From an uncultured Pelagibacteraceae bacterium (GTDB taxonomy: Bacteria > Pseudomonadota > Alphaproteobacteria > Pelagibacterales > Pelagibacteraceae), in assembly GCA_902628275.1 (NCBI GenBank), contig CACOMI010000002.1, forward strand, positions 1-64,000: DNA of 64,000 nt. The letters are read 5' to 3'. A program made the translations under genes and the position numbers. This document shows, in pieces, positions 1 through 8,549 of this stretch. Within the stretch, counting starts at the first letter, position 1. Each line of letters opens with the position of its first letter. Under the pieces are notes generated by a model. That model was given only the letters and a program-made list of their open reading frames with translations, did no database searches and was not told the origin of the DNA.

Positions 1-755
1 TTGTTTTTTACATAGTCAATCATACCACCAGTTGATCCAGCAAAGTCACTTGCGTCGATTACCTCTGGAGGACACTCTGGATGTGCTATGATTTTAATTC
101 CAGGATTATTTTTTCTAATATCATGTATTTCTTTTTCATTAAATTGGTCGTGAACCATGCATATCCCCTTCCAAGCAATAATTTCAACATTTGTTTGAGA
201 GGCAACATATTTTGCAAGGTAGTCGTCTGGTAAAAATATAACTTTTTTAACACCTAAAGATTCTACTATTTTAACTGCATTTGCAGATGTACAACAAATA
301 TCTGTTTCCGCTTTAACGTCAGCTGAGGTGTTTACATATGAAACAACAGGGACACCTGGATATTTTTCTTTAAGAAGTCTTACGTCTTTACCTGTTACAG
401 ATGATGACAATGAACAACCTGCGGCCATATCAGGAAGCAAAACTTTTTTTTCTGGACTCATCAATTTTGAAGTTTCTGCCATGAAATGAACTCCTGCCAT
501 AACAATTATATCTGCACTCGTTTTTGATGCTTCTATTGCAAGAGCTAAAGAGTCAGCGGCAACATCTGATATGCCATGATAAATTTCAGGAGTTTGGTAA
601 TTATGTGCAAGAATTATTGCATTCTTCTCTTTTTTTAATTGATTAATCCGATGAATATATGGCGCATGCACAGACCACTCTATCTCTGGCATTATTTTTG
701 AAATCTTTTGATAAATAGGATCTGTTGCTTTTCTTACTTCTTGTGTAAATTCCAT
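1..755 (-). CDS. nadA: Quinolinate synthase NadA (3' part outside window)
   Basis: NadA condenses iminoaspartate with dihydroxyacetone phosphate to quinolinate in de novo NAD synthesis, using a [4Fe-4S] cluster. About 251 N-terminal residues are visible and the rest lies beyond base 1. The reading starts MEFTQEVRKATDPIYQKI and contains the family segments AIILAHNYQTPEI, MAAGCSLSSS, TDICCTSANAVKIV and AHPECPPEV. The Cys residues in these are the likely cluster ligands and substrate-pocket neighbours. The ATG at 755 is the natural start because no in-frame methionine lies upstream before the tRNA gene. It is transcribed away from tRNA-Leu. Identification is firm; only the missing C-terminus limits it. 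Confidence 0.95.
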   Translation of the reverse strand, partial: MEFTQEVRKATDPIYQKISKIMPEIEWSVHAPYIHRINQLKKEKNAIILAHNYQTPEIYHGISDVAADSLALAIEASKTSADIIVMAGVHFMAETSKLMSPEKKVLLPDMAAGCSLSSSVTGKDVRLLKEKYPGVPVVSYVNTSADVKAETDICCTSANAVKIVESLGVKKVIFLPDDYLAKYVASQTNVEIIAWKGICMVHDQFNEKEIHDIRKNNPGIKIIAHPECPPEVIDASDFAGSTGGMIDYVKN

Positions 756-810
756 AAAATATTTTAGCAATTTGAAAGATAATTGTCATTCATTTATTAT
801 GGGGCATATT

Positions 811-896
811 GCGGTCGTGCTGAAATTGGTAGACAGGCACGGTTGAGGGCCGTGTGGACTTTGTCCATGAGAGTTCGAGTCTCTCCGACCGCACCA
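811..896 (+). tRNA. tRNA-Leu (anticodon GAG)
   Basis: The acceptor stem GCGGTCG (811-817) pairs with CGACCGC just before the encoded CCA at 894-896. The anticodon stem CACGG/CCGTG (838-842 and 850-854) encloses the 7-nt loop TTGAGGG with anticodon GAG at 845-847, reading CUU/CUC leucine codons. A long variable arm and the T-arm motif GTTCGAGTC follow, so this is a class II tRNA. It sits alone between nadA and ygfZ and is divergent from nadA. Confidence 0.96.
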
Positions 897-908
897 AATT
901 AATTCATT

Positions 909-1796
909 TTAATTGATCCAGTCAGGTTTTCTAATGCTTATACAAGCTTCCTTAGTTTTAAATACCATTTTTTCATTAAAATTTTTATCCAAAAATTTGA
1001 TTAAAGCGAAGGGATAATCATTATCAATTAATACCTTGCCTATCTCTATTTCATTATTATAAATACTTTCTCCCTCATAAAGTTTTCCATTAATTACATT
1101 TATTGGAAATAGTCTTTTTGAAAGTTTATTTTTTAGTTTTATCCTGGCTGTATTTTCTTGTCCTACATAGCAGCCTTTTTTAAAGTCTATTCCATTTAAT
1201 TCCTCAAAATTACACTCAATTCCAAATAATTTATTTTGTAATTTATTTAAATCTTTTGGGACTATTCCAAGTTTATGGCATAAGGAATAATATTCATTCA
1301 AGTTTGCATCATGAAGATCTAGTTTTTTCAAGGATAAATAAAGTTTTTCTAGATTAATAATTATTCTAGCACCCAGTTTTTTATTTCTTGGATCTAAAAA
1401 TATTGGATCTTCTCTATATTTAATTGTGTATCCAGGTTGGTCTTTTGCTTCATCAAAAGTTAAGAATTTTTCATGGGAAAATGCAGCTACAACAAATTCG
1501 TTACTCAAATTAAGAATTTCAACTTTTGATCTTAGCTTATATAAAGATAATTGTTTGAATAATTCCTCTACCTGAGGTTTTTCGCATTCTAAAATATATC
1601 CAGACTTATGTTTTAGGATTATAAATTCATATAAAAATTTACCTTGGGGTGTAAGCAATGAACTAAAACAAGTTTTTACATCGCTTACTTTGTTTATATC
1701 GTTACTGATAAGATTTTGAAGAAATTCCTTTGCATCTTCTCCATTAATATAAAGAATTGATCTGTCATCTAAAATATAAACGTTTTTGATATTCAT
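909..1796 (-). CDS. ygfZ: YgfZ/CAF17-type folate-binding Fe-S maintenance protein
   Basis: This is a 295-residue member of the YgfZ/IBA57 (CAF17) family, GcvT-fold proteins that bind tetrahydrofolate and help mature or repair certain Fe-S enzymes. The hallmark K-G-C-Y-x-G-Q-E motif is present at residues 207-214 with the conserved Cys (C209). The N-terminal aminomethyltransferase-like domain and the C-terminal barrel tail (KTKEACISIRKPDW) are complete. Its tail faces the tRNA-Leu gene, and its 5' end is divergent from the dihydroorotase gene across about 43 bases. It differs from true GcvT (present at 42814) in lacking the glycine-cleavage signature and in carrying the YgfZ motif. Confidence 0.92.
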   Translation of the reverse strand: MNIKNVYILDDRSILYINGEDAKEFLQNLISNDINKVSDVKTCFSSLLTPQGKFLYEFIILKHKSGYILECEKPQVEELFKQLSLYKLRSKVEILNLSNEFVVAAFSHEKFLTFDEAKDQPGYTIKYREDPIFLDPRNKKLGARIIINLEKLYLSLKKLDLHDANLNEYYSLCHKLGIVPKDLNKLQNKLFGIECNFEELNGIDFKKGCYVGQENTARIKLKNKLSKRLFPINVINGKLYEGESIYNNEIEIGKVLIDNDYPFALIKFLDKNFNEKMVFKTKEACISIRKPDWIN

Positions 1797-1839
1797 AATT
1801 GATTAATTATAGAATGTAATATAATAACATTTTCTCAAA

Positions 1840-3147
1840 ATGTTAGATCTTATAATTAAAAACGGACAATGCTACATCGATGGTGAATTAAAAGATGTTG
1901 ATGTTGGTATAAAAAGTGGAAAAATTCAGCAGATTGGACAAATTTCAGAGGAAGCAAAAGAGACAATAAATGCAGAAGGTCATACAGTATTGCCTGGATG
2001 CATGGATACTCAAACACATTTTAGAGAACCAGGATCAACGGATACAGAGGATCTTCATTCAGGAAGTAGAGCAGCAATAATGGGCGGAATAACAAGTGTA
2101 TTTGAAATGCCAAATACTAATCCACCAACTTCAAATATGAAAGAGTTTCAAAGAAAGTTAGATCTTGCTAAAAATAGAATGTATTGCAACTACGCTTTTT
2201 ACTTTGGCGCAACTGCAGATAACTCAGAAGATTTAGCAGGTTTAGAAGGCCTAGAAGGATGTTGCGGAATTAAACTTTTTGCTGGTTCTTCAACTGGTAA
2301 TTTACTAGTTGCGGACGAAGACGATATAGATAAAGTTTTTCAAAATGCCTCAAAAGTTGTAGCAGTTCATTCTGAAGATGAGGAAATTTTAAAAGTTAAT
2401 AAAAAATTAATTAGTGAAGGTGATGTTCACACACATCCAGTTTGGAGAAGTGCGGAATGTGCAATAGCATCTACTAGAAGAATTGTTCGAATTGCTGAAA
2501 AGCATAATAAAAAAGCTCATGTGCTTCACATTACAACGAAGGAAGAAATTGATTTTCTTTCTCAACATAAGGGAAATATTACTTTTGAGATCACCCCGCA
2601 GCATTTAACTCTTTATGCTCCAGATTGTTATGACAAGCTTGGAACTTACGCTCAAATGAACCCACCAATAAGGGACAAATCTCATTATGATAGATTATGG
2701 TATGGAGTAAGAAATAATTTCAATGATACTATTGGATCAGATCATGCCCCTCATTTGAAAGAAAATAAAGACAAGGTTTATCCAAAGTCTCCTTCAGGAA
2801 TGCCAGGAGTTCAAACATTAATGCCTGTTATGTTAAATCATATTAATGACGGAAAATTATCCTTAAACCAACTGATGAATTTTGTTTGCGAAAATCCAGT
2901 TAAGATTTTTGGAATTAAAAACAAAGGATTTATCAAAGAAGGTTATGATGCCGATTTTACTATTGTAGATATGAATAAAACAATTGAAATTAAAAATGAA
3001 AATATTGAGAGTAAATGCAAATGGTCACCATTTAATGGATCTAAATTTAAAGGAACTCCTACCCATACAATAATTGCTGGAAAAATTAAAATGCAGTACG
3101 GAAAAATTTTAGGTGATCCCGATGGAACACCATTAAAATTTAGTTAA
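1840..3147 (+). CDS. pyrC: Dihydroorotase (class I type)
   Basis: A cytosolic amidohydrolase-fold enzyme that cyclises carbamoyl-aspartate to dihydroorotate in pyrimidine synthesis. It has 435 residues. The expected metal-site elements are visible: DTQTHFREPG at 56-65, the lysine of GIKLFAGSS (K145, the usual carboxylated Lys position), H177 in AVHSED, H230 in HVLHIT and D301 in GSDHAPH. The first His of the usual D-x-H-x-H motif is Gln (Q58). My recollection is that this variant also occurs in other alphaproteobacterial dihydroorotases, but it could affect metal binding. The family also contains allantoinase and hydantoinase; the FREPG and NPPIRD segments favour dihydroorotase. Its stop overlaps the convergent SMR gene by 8 bases. 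Confidence 0.9.
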   Translation: MLDLIIKNGQCYIDGELKDVDVGIKSGKIQQIGQISEEAKETINAEGHTVLPGCMDTQTHFREPGSTDTEDLHSGSRAAIMGGITSVFEMPNTNPPTSNMKEFQRKLDLAKNRMYCNYAFYFGATADNSEDLAGLEGLEGCCGIKLFAGSSTGNLLVADEDDIDKVFQNASKVVAVHSEDEEILKVNKKLISEGDVHTHPVWRSAECAIASTRRIVRIAEKHNKKAHVLHITTKEEIDFLSQHKGNITFEITPQHLTLYAPDCYDKLGTYAQMNPPIRDKSHYDRLWYGVRNNFNDTIGSDHAPHLKENKDKVYPKSPSGMPGVQTLMPVMLNHINDGKLSLNQLMNFVCENPVKIFGIKNKGFIKEGYDADFTIVDMNKTIEIKNENIESKCKWSPFNGSKFKGTPTHTIIAGKIKMQYGKILGDPDGTPLKFS

Positions 3148-3472
3148 GTTTTCCGGTAAAACTATTTACTAAAATTACACCAATTACAATTAAAAATAAT
3201 CCTAATATTGCTTGCCAAGATAAAGTTTGTTTAAAGAAAATATAACCAAGGATTGCTATTGTAAAAATTCCTAAACCACTCCATGTTGCATACACAATTG
3301 CAATTGGAAGTTTGTTAACTACAAAAGTTAAAAGATAGAATGCTGTTAGATAAAAAGCAGATAGTGCGACTGTTGGTATGAGTTTTGTAAAGTTTTGAGA
3401 TAAAGGAAGAAGCATTGTGCCAGCAACTTCACAAAATATTGCACCTATTAAAAATATATAAGTTTTAATCAC
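3140..3472 (-). CDS. Small multidrug resistance (SMR) family transporter
   Basis: A 110-residue inner-membrane protein with four predicted transmembrane helices, the normal size for EmrE/SugE-type proton-coupled exporters. The membrane-embedded glutamate essential in SMR proteins is E15, in the segment AIFCEVAGT. The segment IVYATWSGLG is the family signature of helix 3. It overlaps the end of prpE by 8 bases on the same strand, so the two are probably co-transcribed and coupled. It could export quaternary cations or guanidinium-type compounds; the sequence does not distinguish these. Confidence 0.88.
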   Translation of the reverse strand: MIKTYIFLIGAIFCEVAGTMLLPLSQNFTKLIPTVALSAFYLTAFYLLTFVVNKLPIAIVYATWSGLGIFTIAILGYIFFKQTLSWQAILGLFLIVIGVILVNSFTGKLN

Positions 3473-5366
3473 TGATTAAGATTTTATGTTGAATTAAATC
3501 TTCTTTAATCTCGGTTAAAATTGATGGATCATCGATTGTTGGTGGTATTTTATATTCGATTCCATCTGCAATTTTTCTTATAGTTCCTCTTAAAATTTTT
3601 CCTGATCTTGTCTTTGGTAATCTTTTAATTACAATCACAACTTTAAATGCAGCAACTGGTCCGATTTTATCTCTAACCATTTGCACACATTCTTTAGATA
3701 TAGTGTCATTTTTTTTATCAACACCAGATTTTAATACTACTAATCCTATGGGCAATTGACCTTTTAATTTATCCGCTATTCCAAGTACAGCACATTCAGC
3801 AACAGACTGATGTTCTGACAAAACTTCTTCAATGGCACCAGTAGATAATCTATGTCCTGCTACATTAATGATGTCATCAGTTCTAGACATAATCCAAATA
3901 TAACCATCATCATCGATGTGACCCGCATCATATGTTTGGTAGTAACCTTCGTAGTTAGACATATAGTTTTCTTTATATCTTTGATCTGCATTCCATAAAG
4001 TTGGGAATGTGCCTGGAGGTAAAGGTAGTTTTACAACAATATCTCCCATTTCATTTGGTTTAGCTAAAGATCTATCTGGCTTAATGATCTTTACATCATA
4101 TCCAGGAACTGCTTTACAGGCTGAACCATATTTTGTTTCCATCATTTGAATACCAGTACAGTTTGAGCTGATTGCCCAACTAGTTTCTGTTTGCCACCAA
4201 TGATCAATTACTGGAACTTTGAGTAAATTCTCAGCCCATTTAATAGTATCTGGATCAGCTCTTTCACCTGCAAGAAATAAACTTTCAAAATTAGTTAAAT
4301 CATATTTTGAGAAAAATTTACCCTCAGGGTCTTCTTTCTTAATAGCTCTAAAAGCTGTTGGGGCTGTAAAAAGAGATTTTACATTATAATCAGAGATTAT
4401 TTTCCAAAAAACTCCTGCGTCTGGAGTTCCAACTGGCTTACCTTCAAATAGAACTGTAGTGCATCCTTTAAATAATGGAGCGTATACAATATATGAATGC
4501 CCAACAATCCAACCAATATCACTCGCAGACCACCAAATATCATCTGTATCAATATTGTATATATTTTTCATAGTCCATTTTAAAGCAACAATGTGACCTC
4601 CAATGTCTCTCACTATACCCTTGGGTGTTCCAGTTGTGCCTGATGTATATAAAATATATGCAAACTCATTAGAGTTCATCTCAACACAATCAGTATCTTT
4701 TGCATTTGATACTACTTCTTCCCAGCTGACCTCATTAGGAGCATTTAACTTTACCTCATGACCAGGTCTTTGGAATAAAATCATCTTTTCAATTTTGTGA
4801 TTGGCTATTTTTATAGCTTCATCCACAAGAGGTTTGTACTCTACTGTTCTTCCAGGCTCAAAACCACACGAAGCAGTTACTAAAATTTTTGCTTTACTAT
4901 CATCTATCCTGCTTGCAAGTTCATTTGAGGCAAATCCTCCAAAAACTACAGAGTGAATTGCACCGATCCTAGCACAAGCGAGCATCGCAACTACTGCTTC
5001 AGGGATCATTGGCATGTAAATGATTACCCGATCACCTTTATTTGTACCTTGTGCTTTTAATGCGCCTGCAAATTTTGAAACTTTTGACCTGAGCTCTTCA
5101 TAATTAAACTTACTTTTGTTACCAGTTATTGGGCTATCGTATATTAAAGCTGTTTTTTGACCTCTTCCTTCATCAATATGAATGTCTAAAGCATTATAGC
5201 ACGTGTTTGTTACCCCATCTTCGAACCATTTATAGAAAGGTGGGTTTGATTTATTCAAAATTTTTGTCGGTTTTTCAAACCAAAAGATATCTTCCGATGC
5301 TTCTTGCCAAAATTTTTCAGGATTTTTTATAGAATTCTCGTAAATTTCTTTAAATTTATTCAGCAT
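3465..5366 (-). CDS. prpE: Propionyl-CoA synthetase (acyl-CoA synthetase, ACS family)
   Basis: An ANL-superfamily ligase of 633 residues that activates propionate (or acetate) with ATP and CoA through an acyl-adenylate. The ATP-binding loop YTSGTTGTPKG is at 240-250, the WWQTETSW motif that defines the adenylation pocket is present, and the C-terminal A10 motif RSGKILRG carries the catalytic lysine (K590), the usual target of reversible acetylation. PrpE is favoured over Acs by the N-terminal FWFEKP segment and the shorter length. The ATG at 5366 gives the usual N-terminus. It is followed by the overlapping SMR gene and divergent from proteorhodopsin across 209 bases. Confidence 0.88.
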   Translation of the reverse strand: MLNKFKEIYENSIKNPEKFWQEASEDIFWFEKPTKILNKSNPPFYKWFEDGVTNTCYNALDIHIDEGRGQKTALIYDSPITGNKSKFNYEELRSKVSKFAGALKAQGTNKGDRVIIYMPMIPEAVVAMLACARIGAIHSVVFGGFASNELASRIDDSKAKILVTASCGFEPGRTVEYKPLVDEAIKIANHKIEKMILFQRPGHEVKLNAPNEVSWEEVVSNAKDTDCVEMNSNEFAYILYTSGTTGTPKGIVRDIGGHIVALKWTMKNIYNIDTDDIWWSASDIGWIVGHSYIVYAPLFKGCTTVLFEGKPVGTPDAGVFWKIISDYNVKSLFTAPTAFRAIKKEDPEGKFFSKYDLTNFESLFLAGERADPDTIKWAENLLKVPVIDHWWQTETSWAISSNCTGIQMMETKYGSACKAVPGYDVKIIKPDRSLAKPNEMGDIVVKLPLPPGTFPTLWNADQRYKENYMSNYEGYYQTYDAGHIDDDGYIWIMSRTDDIINVAGHRLSTGAIEEVLSEHQSVAECAVLGIADKLKGQLPIGLVVLKSGVDKKNDTISKECVQMVRDKIGPVAAFKVVIVIKRLPKTRSGKILRGTIRKIADGIEYKIPPTIDDPSILTEIKEDLIQHKILISD

Positions 5367-5530
5367 AAAATTTGATTCGATTTCCTTATTTTTTTTGATT
5401 TTTAACTTGTAAATTGTATTTAATTTTAAAAATTAAGTAAAATCAATGAGAATTAGTCGCAATTAAGTCTTCATTTATCTAAATTAATTTGCTATCTAAC
5501 CACGAAATTGGCTTAGGGTAACTTAAGTCT

Positions 5531-5544
5531 AGTTTATATAAACT
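5531..5544. promoter_or_regulatory. Perfect 14-bp palindrome upstream of proteorhodopsin
   Basis: AGTTTATATAAACT is identical to its own reverse complement and ends 31 bases before the proteorhodopsin start. It could be an operator or contain the -10 element (TATAAA within it). The rest of the 5367-5575 gap holds no small gene that I can see. Confidence 0.4.
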
Positions 5545-5562
5545 AAAATAAAAACTAACGAA

Positions 5563-5569
5563 GAGGGAG
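5563..5569 (+). promoter_or_regulatory. Strong ribosome binding site of proteorhodopsin
   Basis: GAGGGAG lies 6 bases before the ATG at 5576. Most genes in this window lack a recognisable Shine-Dalgarno sequence, so this one fits high translation of proteorhodopsin and fixes the start. Confidence 0.8.
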
Positions 5570-5575
5570 TTTTTT

Positions 5576-6343
5576 ATGAAAAAACTTAAATTGTTTGCTC
5601 TTACAGTTGTTGCATTATTAGGTGTAACAGGTGTTGCAAACGCGGACGCCATGTTAGCTCAAGATGATTTCGTAGGTATTTCGTTTTGGGTAATCTCTAT
5701 GGGAATGTTAGCAGCTACTGCTTTCTTTTTCATGGAAACAGGGAATGTAGCATCAGGCTGGAGAACTTCAGTTATTGTTGCAGGTCTAGTTACTGGTATC
5801 GCATTCATACACTACATGTACATGAGAGAAGTATGGGTGACTACAGGTGACTCACCAACAGTTTACAGATACATTGACTGGTTAATTACTGTACCATTAC
5901 AGATGGTAGAATTTTACTTAATTCTAGCAGCTATTAATAAAGCAAACTCTGGAATGTTCTGGAGATTATTAATAGGTTCATTAGTAATGTTAATCGGTGG
6001 TTACTTAGGAGAAGCAGGATATATTAATGCTACTCTTGGTTTCATTATCGGAATGGCTGGTTGGGTATACATTCTTTATGAAGTATTCTCAGGTGAAGCT
6101 GGTAAAGCTGCAGCGAAAAGTGGTAACAAATCTCTTGTAACAGCATTTGGTGCAATGAGAATGATTGTTACAGTAGGTTGGGCAATTTATCCACTAGGTT
6201 ACATTTTTGGTTACCTAACAGGTGGTGTAGATGCTGAATCACTTAACGTTGTTTATAACTTAGCTGACTTTATTAACAAAATTGCATTTGGTCTAGTAAT
6301 CTGGGCTGCTGCAACTAGTTCTAGCGGAAGAAGAGCTAAGTAA
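5576..6343 (+). CDS. Proteorhodopsin, blue-tuned light-driven proton pump
   Basis: A seven-helix retinal protein of 255 residues with a cleavable-looking signal (KLFALTVVALLGVTGVANA). Position equivalents to the reference green proteorhodopsin are clear: proton acceptor D101 (D97) in RYIDWLITVPLQM, donor E112 (E108), the Schiff-base lysine K235 (K231) in DFINKIAFGL, and H79 (H75). The spectral-tuning residue 105 is Gln here (Q109), which in this family marks blue-absorbing pumps of open ocean water. It has a strong RBS and its own terminator, so it is probably a single highly expressed transcript. Ferredoxin, a ferredoxin reductase and a GST follow in the same direction. No retinal synthesis gene is in the window. 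Confidence 0.98.
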   Translation: MKKLKLFALTVVALLGVTGVANADAMLAQDDFVGISFWVISMGMLAATAFFFMETGNVASGWRTSVIVAGLVTGIAFIHYMYMREVWVTTGDSPTVYRYIDWLITVPLQMVEFYLILAAINKANSGMFWRLLIGSLVMLIGGYLGEAGYINATLGFIIGMAGWVYILYEVFSGEAGKAAAKSGNKSLVTAFGAMRMIVTVGWAIYPLGYIFGYLTGGVDAESLNVVYNLADFINKIAFGLVIWAAATSSSGRRAK

Positions 6344-6363
6344 TAAGCTTTTAAAAAAAAATT

Positions 6364-6399
6364 AAGGGCAAGTATTTAAAATACTTGCCCTTTTTTTTT
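6364..6399 (+). terminator. Rho-independent terminator after proteorhodopsin
   Basis: The perfect 10-bp stem GGGCAAGTAT (6366-6375) / ATACTTGCCC (6381-6390) has a 5-nt loop and is followed by nine T residues (6391-6399). It separates proteorhodopsin transcription from the ferredoxin gene. Confidence 0.95.
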
Positions 6400-6426
6400 G
6401 CAAAAATAAAAAATTAAAAGTTAAAA

Positions 6427-6454
6427 TTGACAATCAGGAAAGGTTTTAGATACT
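6427..6454 (+). promoter_or_regulatory. Probable sigma70-type promoter of the ferredoxin operon
   Basis: A consensus -35 box TTGACA (6427-6432), a 16-nt spacer and a -10-like GATACT (6449-6454) lie just after the proteorhodopsin terminator and 33 bases before the ferredoxin ATG. The -10 match is only 4 of 6. Confidence 0.45.
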
Positions 6455-6487
6455 TGTTCTAAATTATTAAGTGTTTATATATGTTTA

Positions 6488-6808
6488 ATGACTAAAATCA
6501 TATACAACACGCATGACAATAAAACTCATACTATAGACGTACAAAATGGATTATCAGTTATGGAAGGTGCTGTTCAAAATGATATTCCAGGTATTGATGC
6601 AGACTGTGGTGGTGGAATGGCGTGTGCTACGTGTCACGTATATGTAAATGAAGATTGGTTTCATAAACTTCCACAAAAAGATGATGGGGAGGAAGATATG
6701 TTGGATATGGCATTTGAACCAAAAAAAAATAGTAGATTAAGTTGCCAGATAATTGTTTCGGATGAATTAGATGGTTTAGTTGTAAATATTCCGTCAAAGC
6801 AAAGTTAA
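6488..6808 (+). CDS. 2Fe-2S ferredoxin (adrenodoxin type)
   Basis: A 106-residue soluble electron carrier. Its cluster ligands fit C-x5-C-x2-C-x36-C: C40, C46 and C49 in [17 protein letters not shown], and C86 in SRLSCQI. This spacing and the MLDMAF segment place it with adrenodoxin/ISC-type or putidaredoxin-like ferredoxins rather than plant-type. Three bases separate it from the TrxR-like reductase, its probable electron donor. The physiological acceptor is unknown; a P450, an Fe-S assembly step or a desaturase/cleavage enzyme elsewhere are options. Confidence 0.92.
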   Translation: MTKIIYNTHDNKTHTIDVQNGLSVMEGAVQNDIPGIDADCGGGMACATCHVYVNEDWFHKLPQKDDGEEDMLDMAFEPKKNSRLSCQIIVSDELDGLVVNIPSKQS

Positions 6809-6811
6809 ATT

Positions 6812-7831
6812 ATGAACAAAACAGATGCATTAATAATTGGAGCAGGACCAACAGGTTTGTTTACTGCTCATCAACTTAAGTTAATAGGTTTAGATTGTGA
6901 GATAGTAGACAACTTAGATAAAATTGGTGGACAGTGCATTGAGCTATATCCTGATAAACCAATTTATGACATACCAGCTGTACCTGAATGCACAGGAGAA
7001 GAACTTACTAATAATTTAATTAATCAAATTAAACCGTTTGATATTAAAACTCATTTAGGAGAAAGAGTCGATGAAGTTAAAAAAGAAGGTGAACATTGGT
7101 TTGTAAAAACTAATTTAGGTAAAACTTTTTTAACTCCAAATGTCATAATTGCTGGCGGTGTAGGATCTTTTGAACCTAGAAAATTTTCTCCTAAAGAATG
7201 TGAAAAATTTGAAAATAAATCAATATTTTACTCAGTAAAAGATAAAACAATATTTGAAGGTAAAACAGTTTCAATATTTGGTGGAGGAGATAGTGCTTTA
7301 GATTGGGCAGTGGAGTTATCAAAGTCATCCATTGTAAATTTAATACATAGGCGTGATGATTTTAGAGGTGCACAAGCAACTGTGGATAAAGTTCATGAGC
7401 TCGCTAAATCTGGAAAAATAAATCTTTATACAAAATATCAACTTACAAATGTACATGGAGGGGATAATTTAGAAAGCATAGAGATAAAACATGATAGTAA
7501 AGAAATTAAAACTATCAAGACAGACTTTGCTCTAGGGTTTTTTGGTTTAATTATGCAACTTGGTCCAATTGCAGATTGGGGCCTTAACATTGATAAAAAA
7601 ACAGTAACAGTTGACACAGAAAAATTTGAGACAAATCAAAAAGGAATTTATGCTGTTGGAGATATATGTTCTTACCCAGGAAAACTAAAACTTATTTTAT
7701 CTGGGTTTCATGAGGGAGCACTTGCAGCTAGAGCTTGTTTCAAATTAGCAAGACCTGATGAAAAATATAGATTTGAATTCACAACATCCTCCAAAACTAT
7801 TAAAGACAGACTTGGCGTAAAAAGTGATTGA
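6812..7831 (+). CDS. Ferredoxin--NADP+ reductase, TrxR-like type
   Basis: A 339-residue FAD/NAD(P)H flavoprotein with two Rossmann sites, GAGPTG (10-15) and GGGDSALD (157-164), plus HRRDDFRG (179-186), an NADPH 2'-phosphate-binding type segment. The CxxC redox pair of thioredoxin reductases is absent where it would be expected, after the second Rossmann motif. This matches the YumC/FNR2 type of ferredoxin-NADP reductase. The C-terminal FAD motif GIYAVGDICSYPGK is complete. Its position directly behind the ferredoxin supports the call. The GST gene overlaps its stop by 8 bases. Confidence 0.88.
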   Translation: MNKTDALIIGAGPTGLFTAHQLKLIGLDCEIVDNLDKIGGQCIELYPDKPIYDIPAVPECTGEELTNNLINQIKPFDIKTHLGERVDEVKKEGEHWFVKTNLGKTFLTPNVIIAGGVGSFEPRKFSPKECEKFENKSIFYSVKDKTIFEGKTVSIFGGGDSALDWAVELSKSSIVNLIHRRDDFRGAQATVDKVHELAKSGKINLYTKYQLTNVHGGDNLESIEIKHDSKEIKTIKTDFALGFFGLIMQLGPIADWGLNIDKKTVTVDTEKFETNQKGIYAVGDICSYPGKLKLILSGFHEGALAARACFKLARPDEKYRFEFTTSSKTIKDRLGVKSD

Positions 7832-8450
7832 GCTATTTTCAGCTAATACACCAAATGGGTGGAAAATTAGCATTATGTTAGAGGAGATTGGTTATAGATA
7901 TAAAGTAACCAAAGTTGATATTGGTAAAGATGAGCAATTCAAACCAGAGTTTTTAAAGATAAGCCCCTTTGGAAAAATTCCAGTCATAATAGATCACAAT
8001 AACAATGAGAGTATTTTCGAGTCAGGTGCAATACTTATGTATCTTGGTGATAAAAGTGGAAAATTTTATAATCAAAAAGATAGACTGATTATAAATCAAT
8101 GGTTAATGGCACAGATGGGAACTATTGGTCCAATGATAGGTCAGCATCATCAGTTTCATCATTACAACCCTGGAAAAAGTGACTTTGGTGAAGATAGGTA
8201 TTTTAAAATTGTAAAAAGACTTTACGGGGAATTAGATGGTAGACTAAAAAACTCAAATTTTCTCTCTGGACCTAATTACACAATTGCGGATATTGCAACC
8301 TGGCCATGGATAGCTAGGCACGAGTGGCATGATATAGGATTAAAAAATTATGAAAATTTATCCAGATGGTATTTAGAAATAGCTGATCGTAAAGCTGTAA
8401 AAAAGGGTTATAGTTTTTTAGATAAGGACGCTGTAATCCCAAAACCTTAA
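7824..8450 (+). CDS. Glutathione S-transferase, YfcG/nu-class-like
   Basis: A 208-residue cytosolic GST. The N-terminal thioredoxin-fold half carries TPNGWKISIMLEEIG, the active-site region typical of YfcG/Ure2p-like (nu-class) enzymes, which often act as disulfide reductases with glutathione. The motif SPFGKIPVIID contains the cis-Pro and ESGAILMYLGD the gamma-glutamyl-binding Glu-Ser. The C-terminal helical half ends with the TIADIATWPW signature. The start is GTG at 7824, overlapping the reductase stop, and no better ATG exists. It is probably translated with ferredoxin and its reductase, suggesting a redox-homeostasis unit beside proteorhodopsin. Confidence 0.87.
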   Translation: MIELFSANTPNGWKISIMLEEIGYRYKVTKVDIGKDEQFKPEFLKISPFGKIPVIIDHNNNESIFESGAILMYLGDKSGKFYNQKDRLIINQWLMAQMGTIGPMIGQHHQFHHYNPGKSDFGEDRYFKIVKRLYGELDGRLKNSNFLSGPNYTIADIATWPWIARHEWHDIGLKNYENLSRWYLEIADRKAVKKGYSFLDKDAVIPKP

Positions 8451-8453
8451 ACT

Positions 8454-8549
8454 TTAACCAAACAATCTATAAAGAGTGCTTAGAATTCCGTAACCTGAAA
8501 ATTCTATAGCTATAATAATTATTATAATTAATATTAATTTTTTATTCAT
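8454..8549 (-). CDS. Small membrane peptide, 31 aa, second ORF behind dksA
   Basis: It starts MNKKLILIIIIIIAIEF, followed by a short tail ending YRLFG. There is a basic N-terminus, one strongly hydrophobic helix, then a 15-residue polar/aromatic tail. Its ATG overlaps the stop of the upstream 38-aa ORF in the ATGA arrangement used for translational coupling. I recognise no family. The tandem arrangement, the clean membrane-protein layout and the gap being otherwise unexplained argue that it is real; its length is the main caveat. Confidence 0.5.
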   Translation of the reverse strand: MNKKLILIIIIIIAIEFSGYGILSTLYRLFG

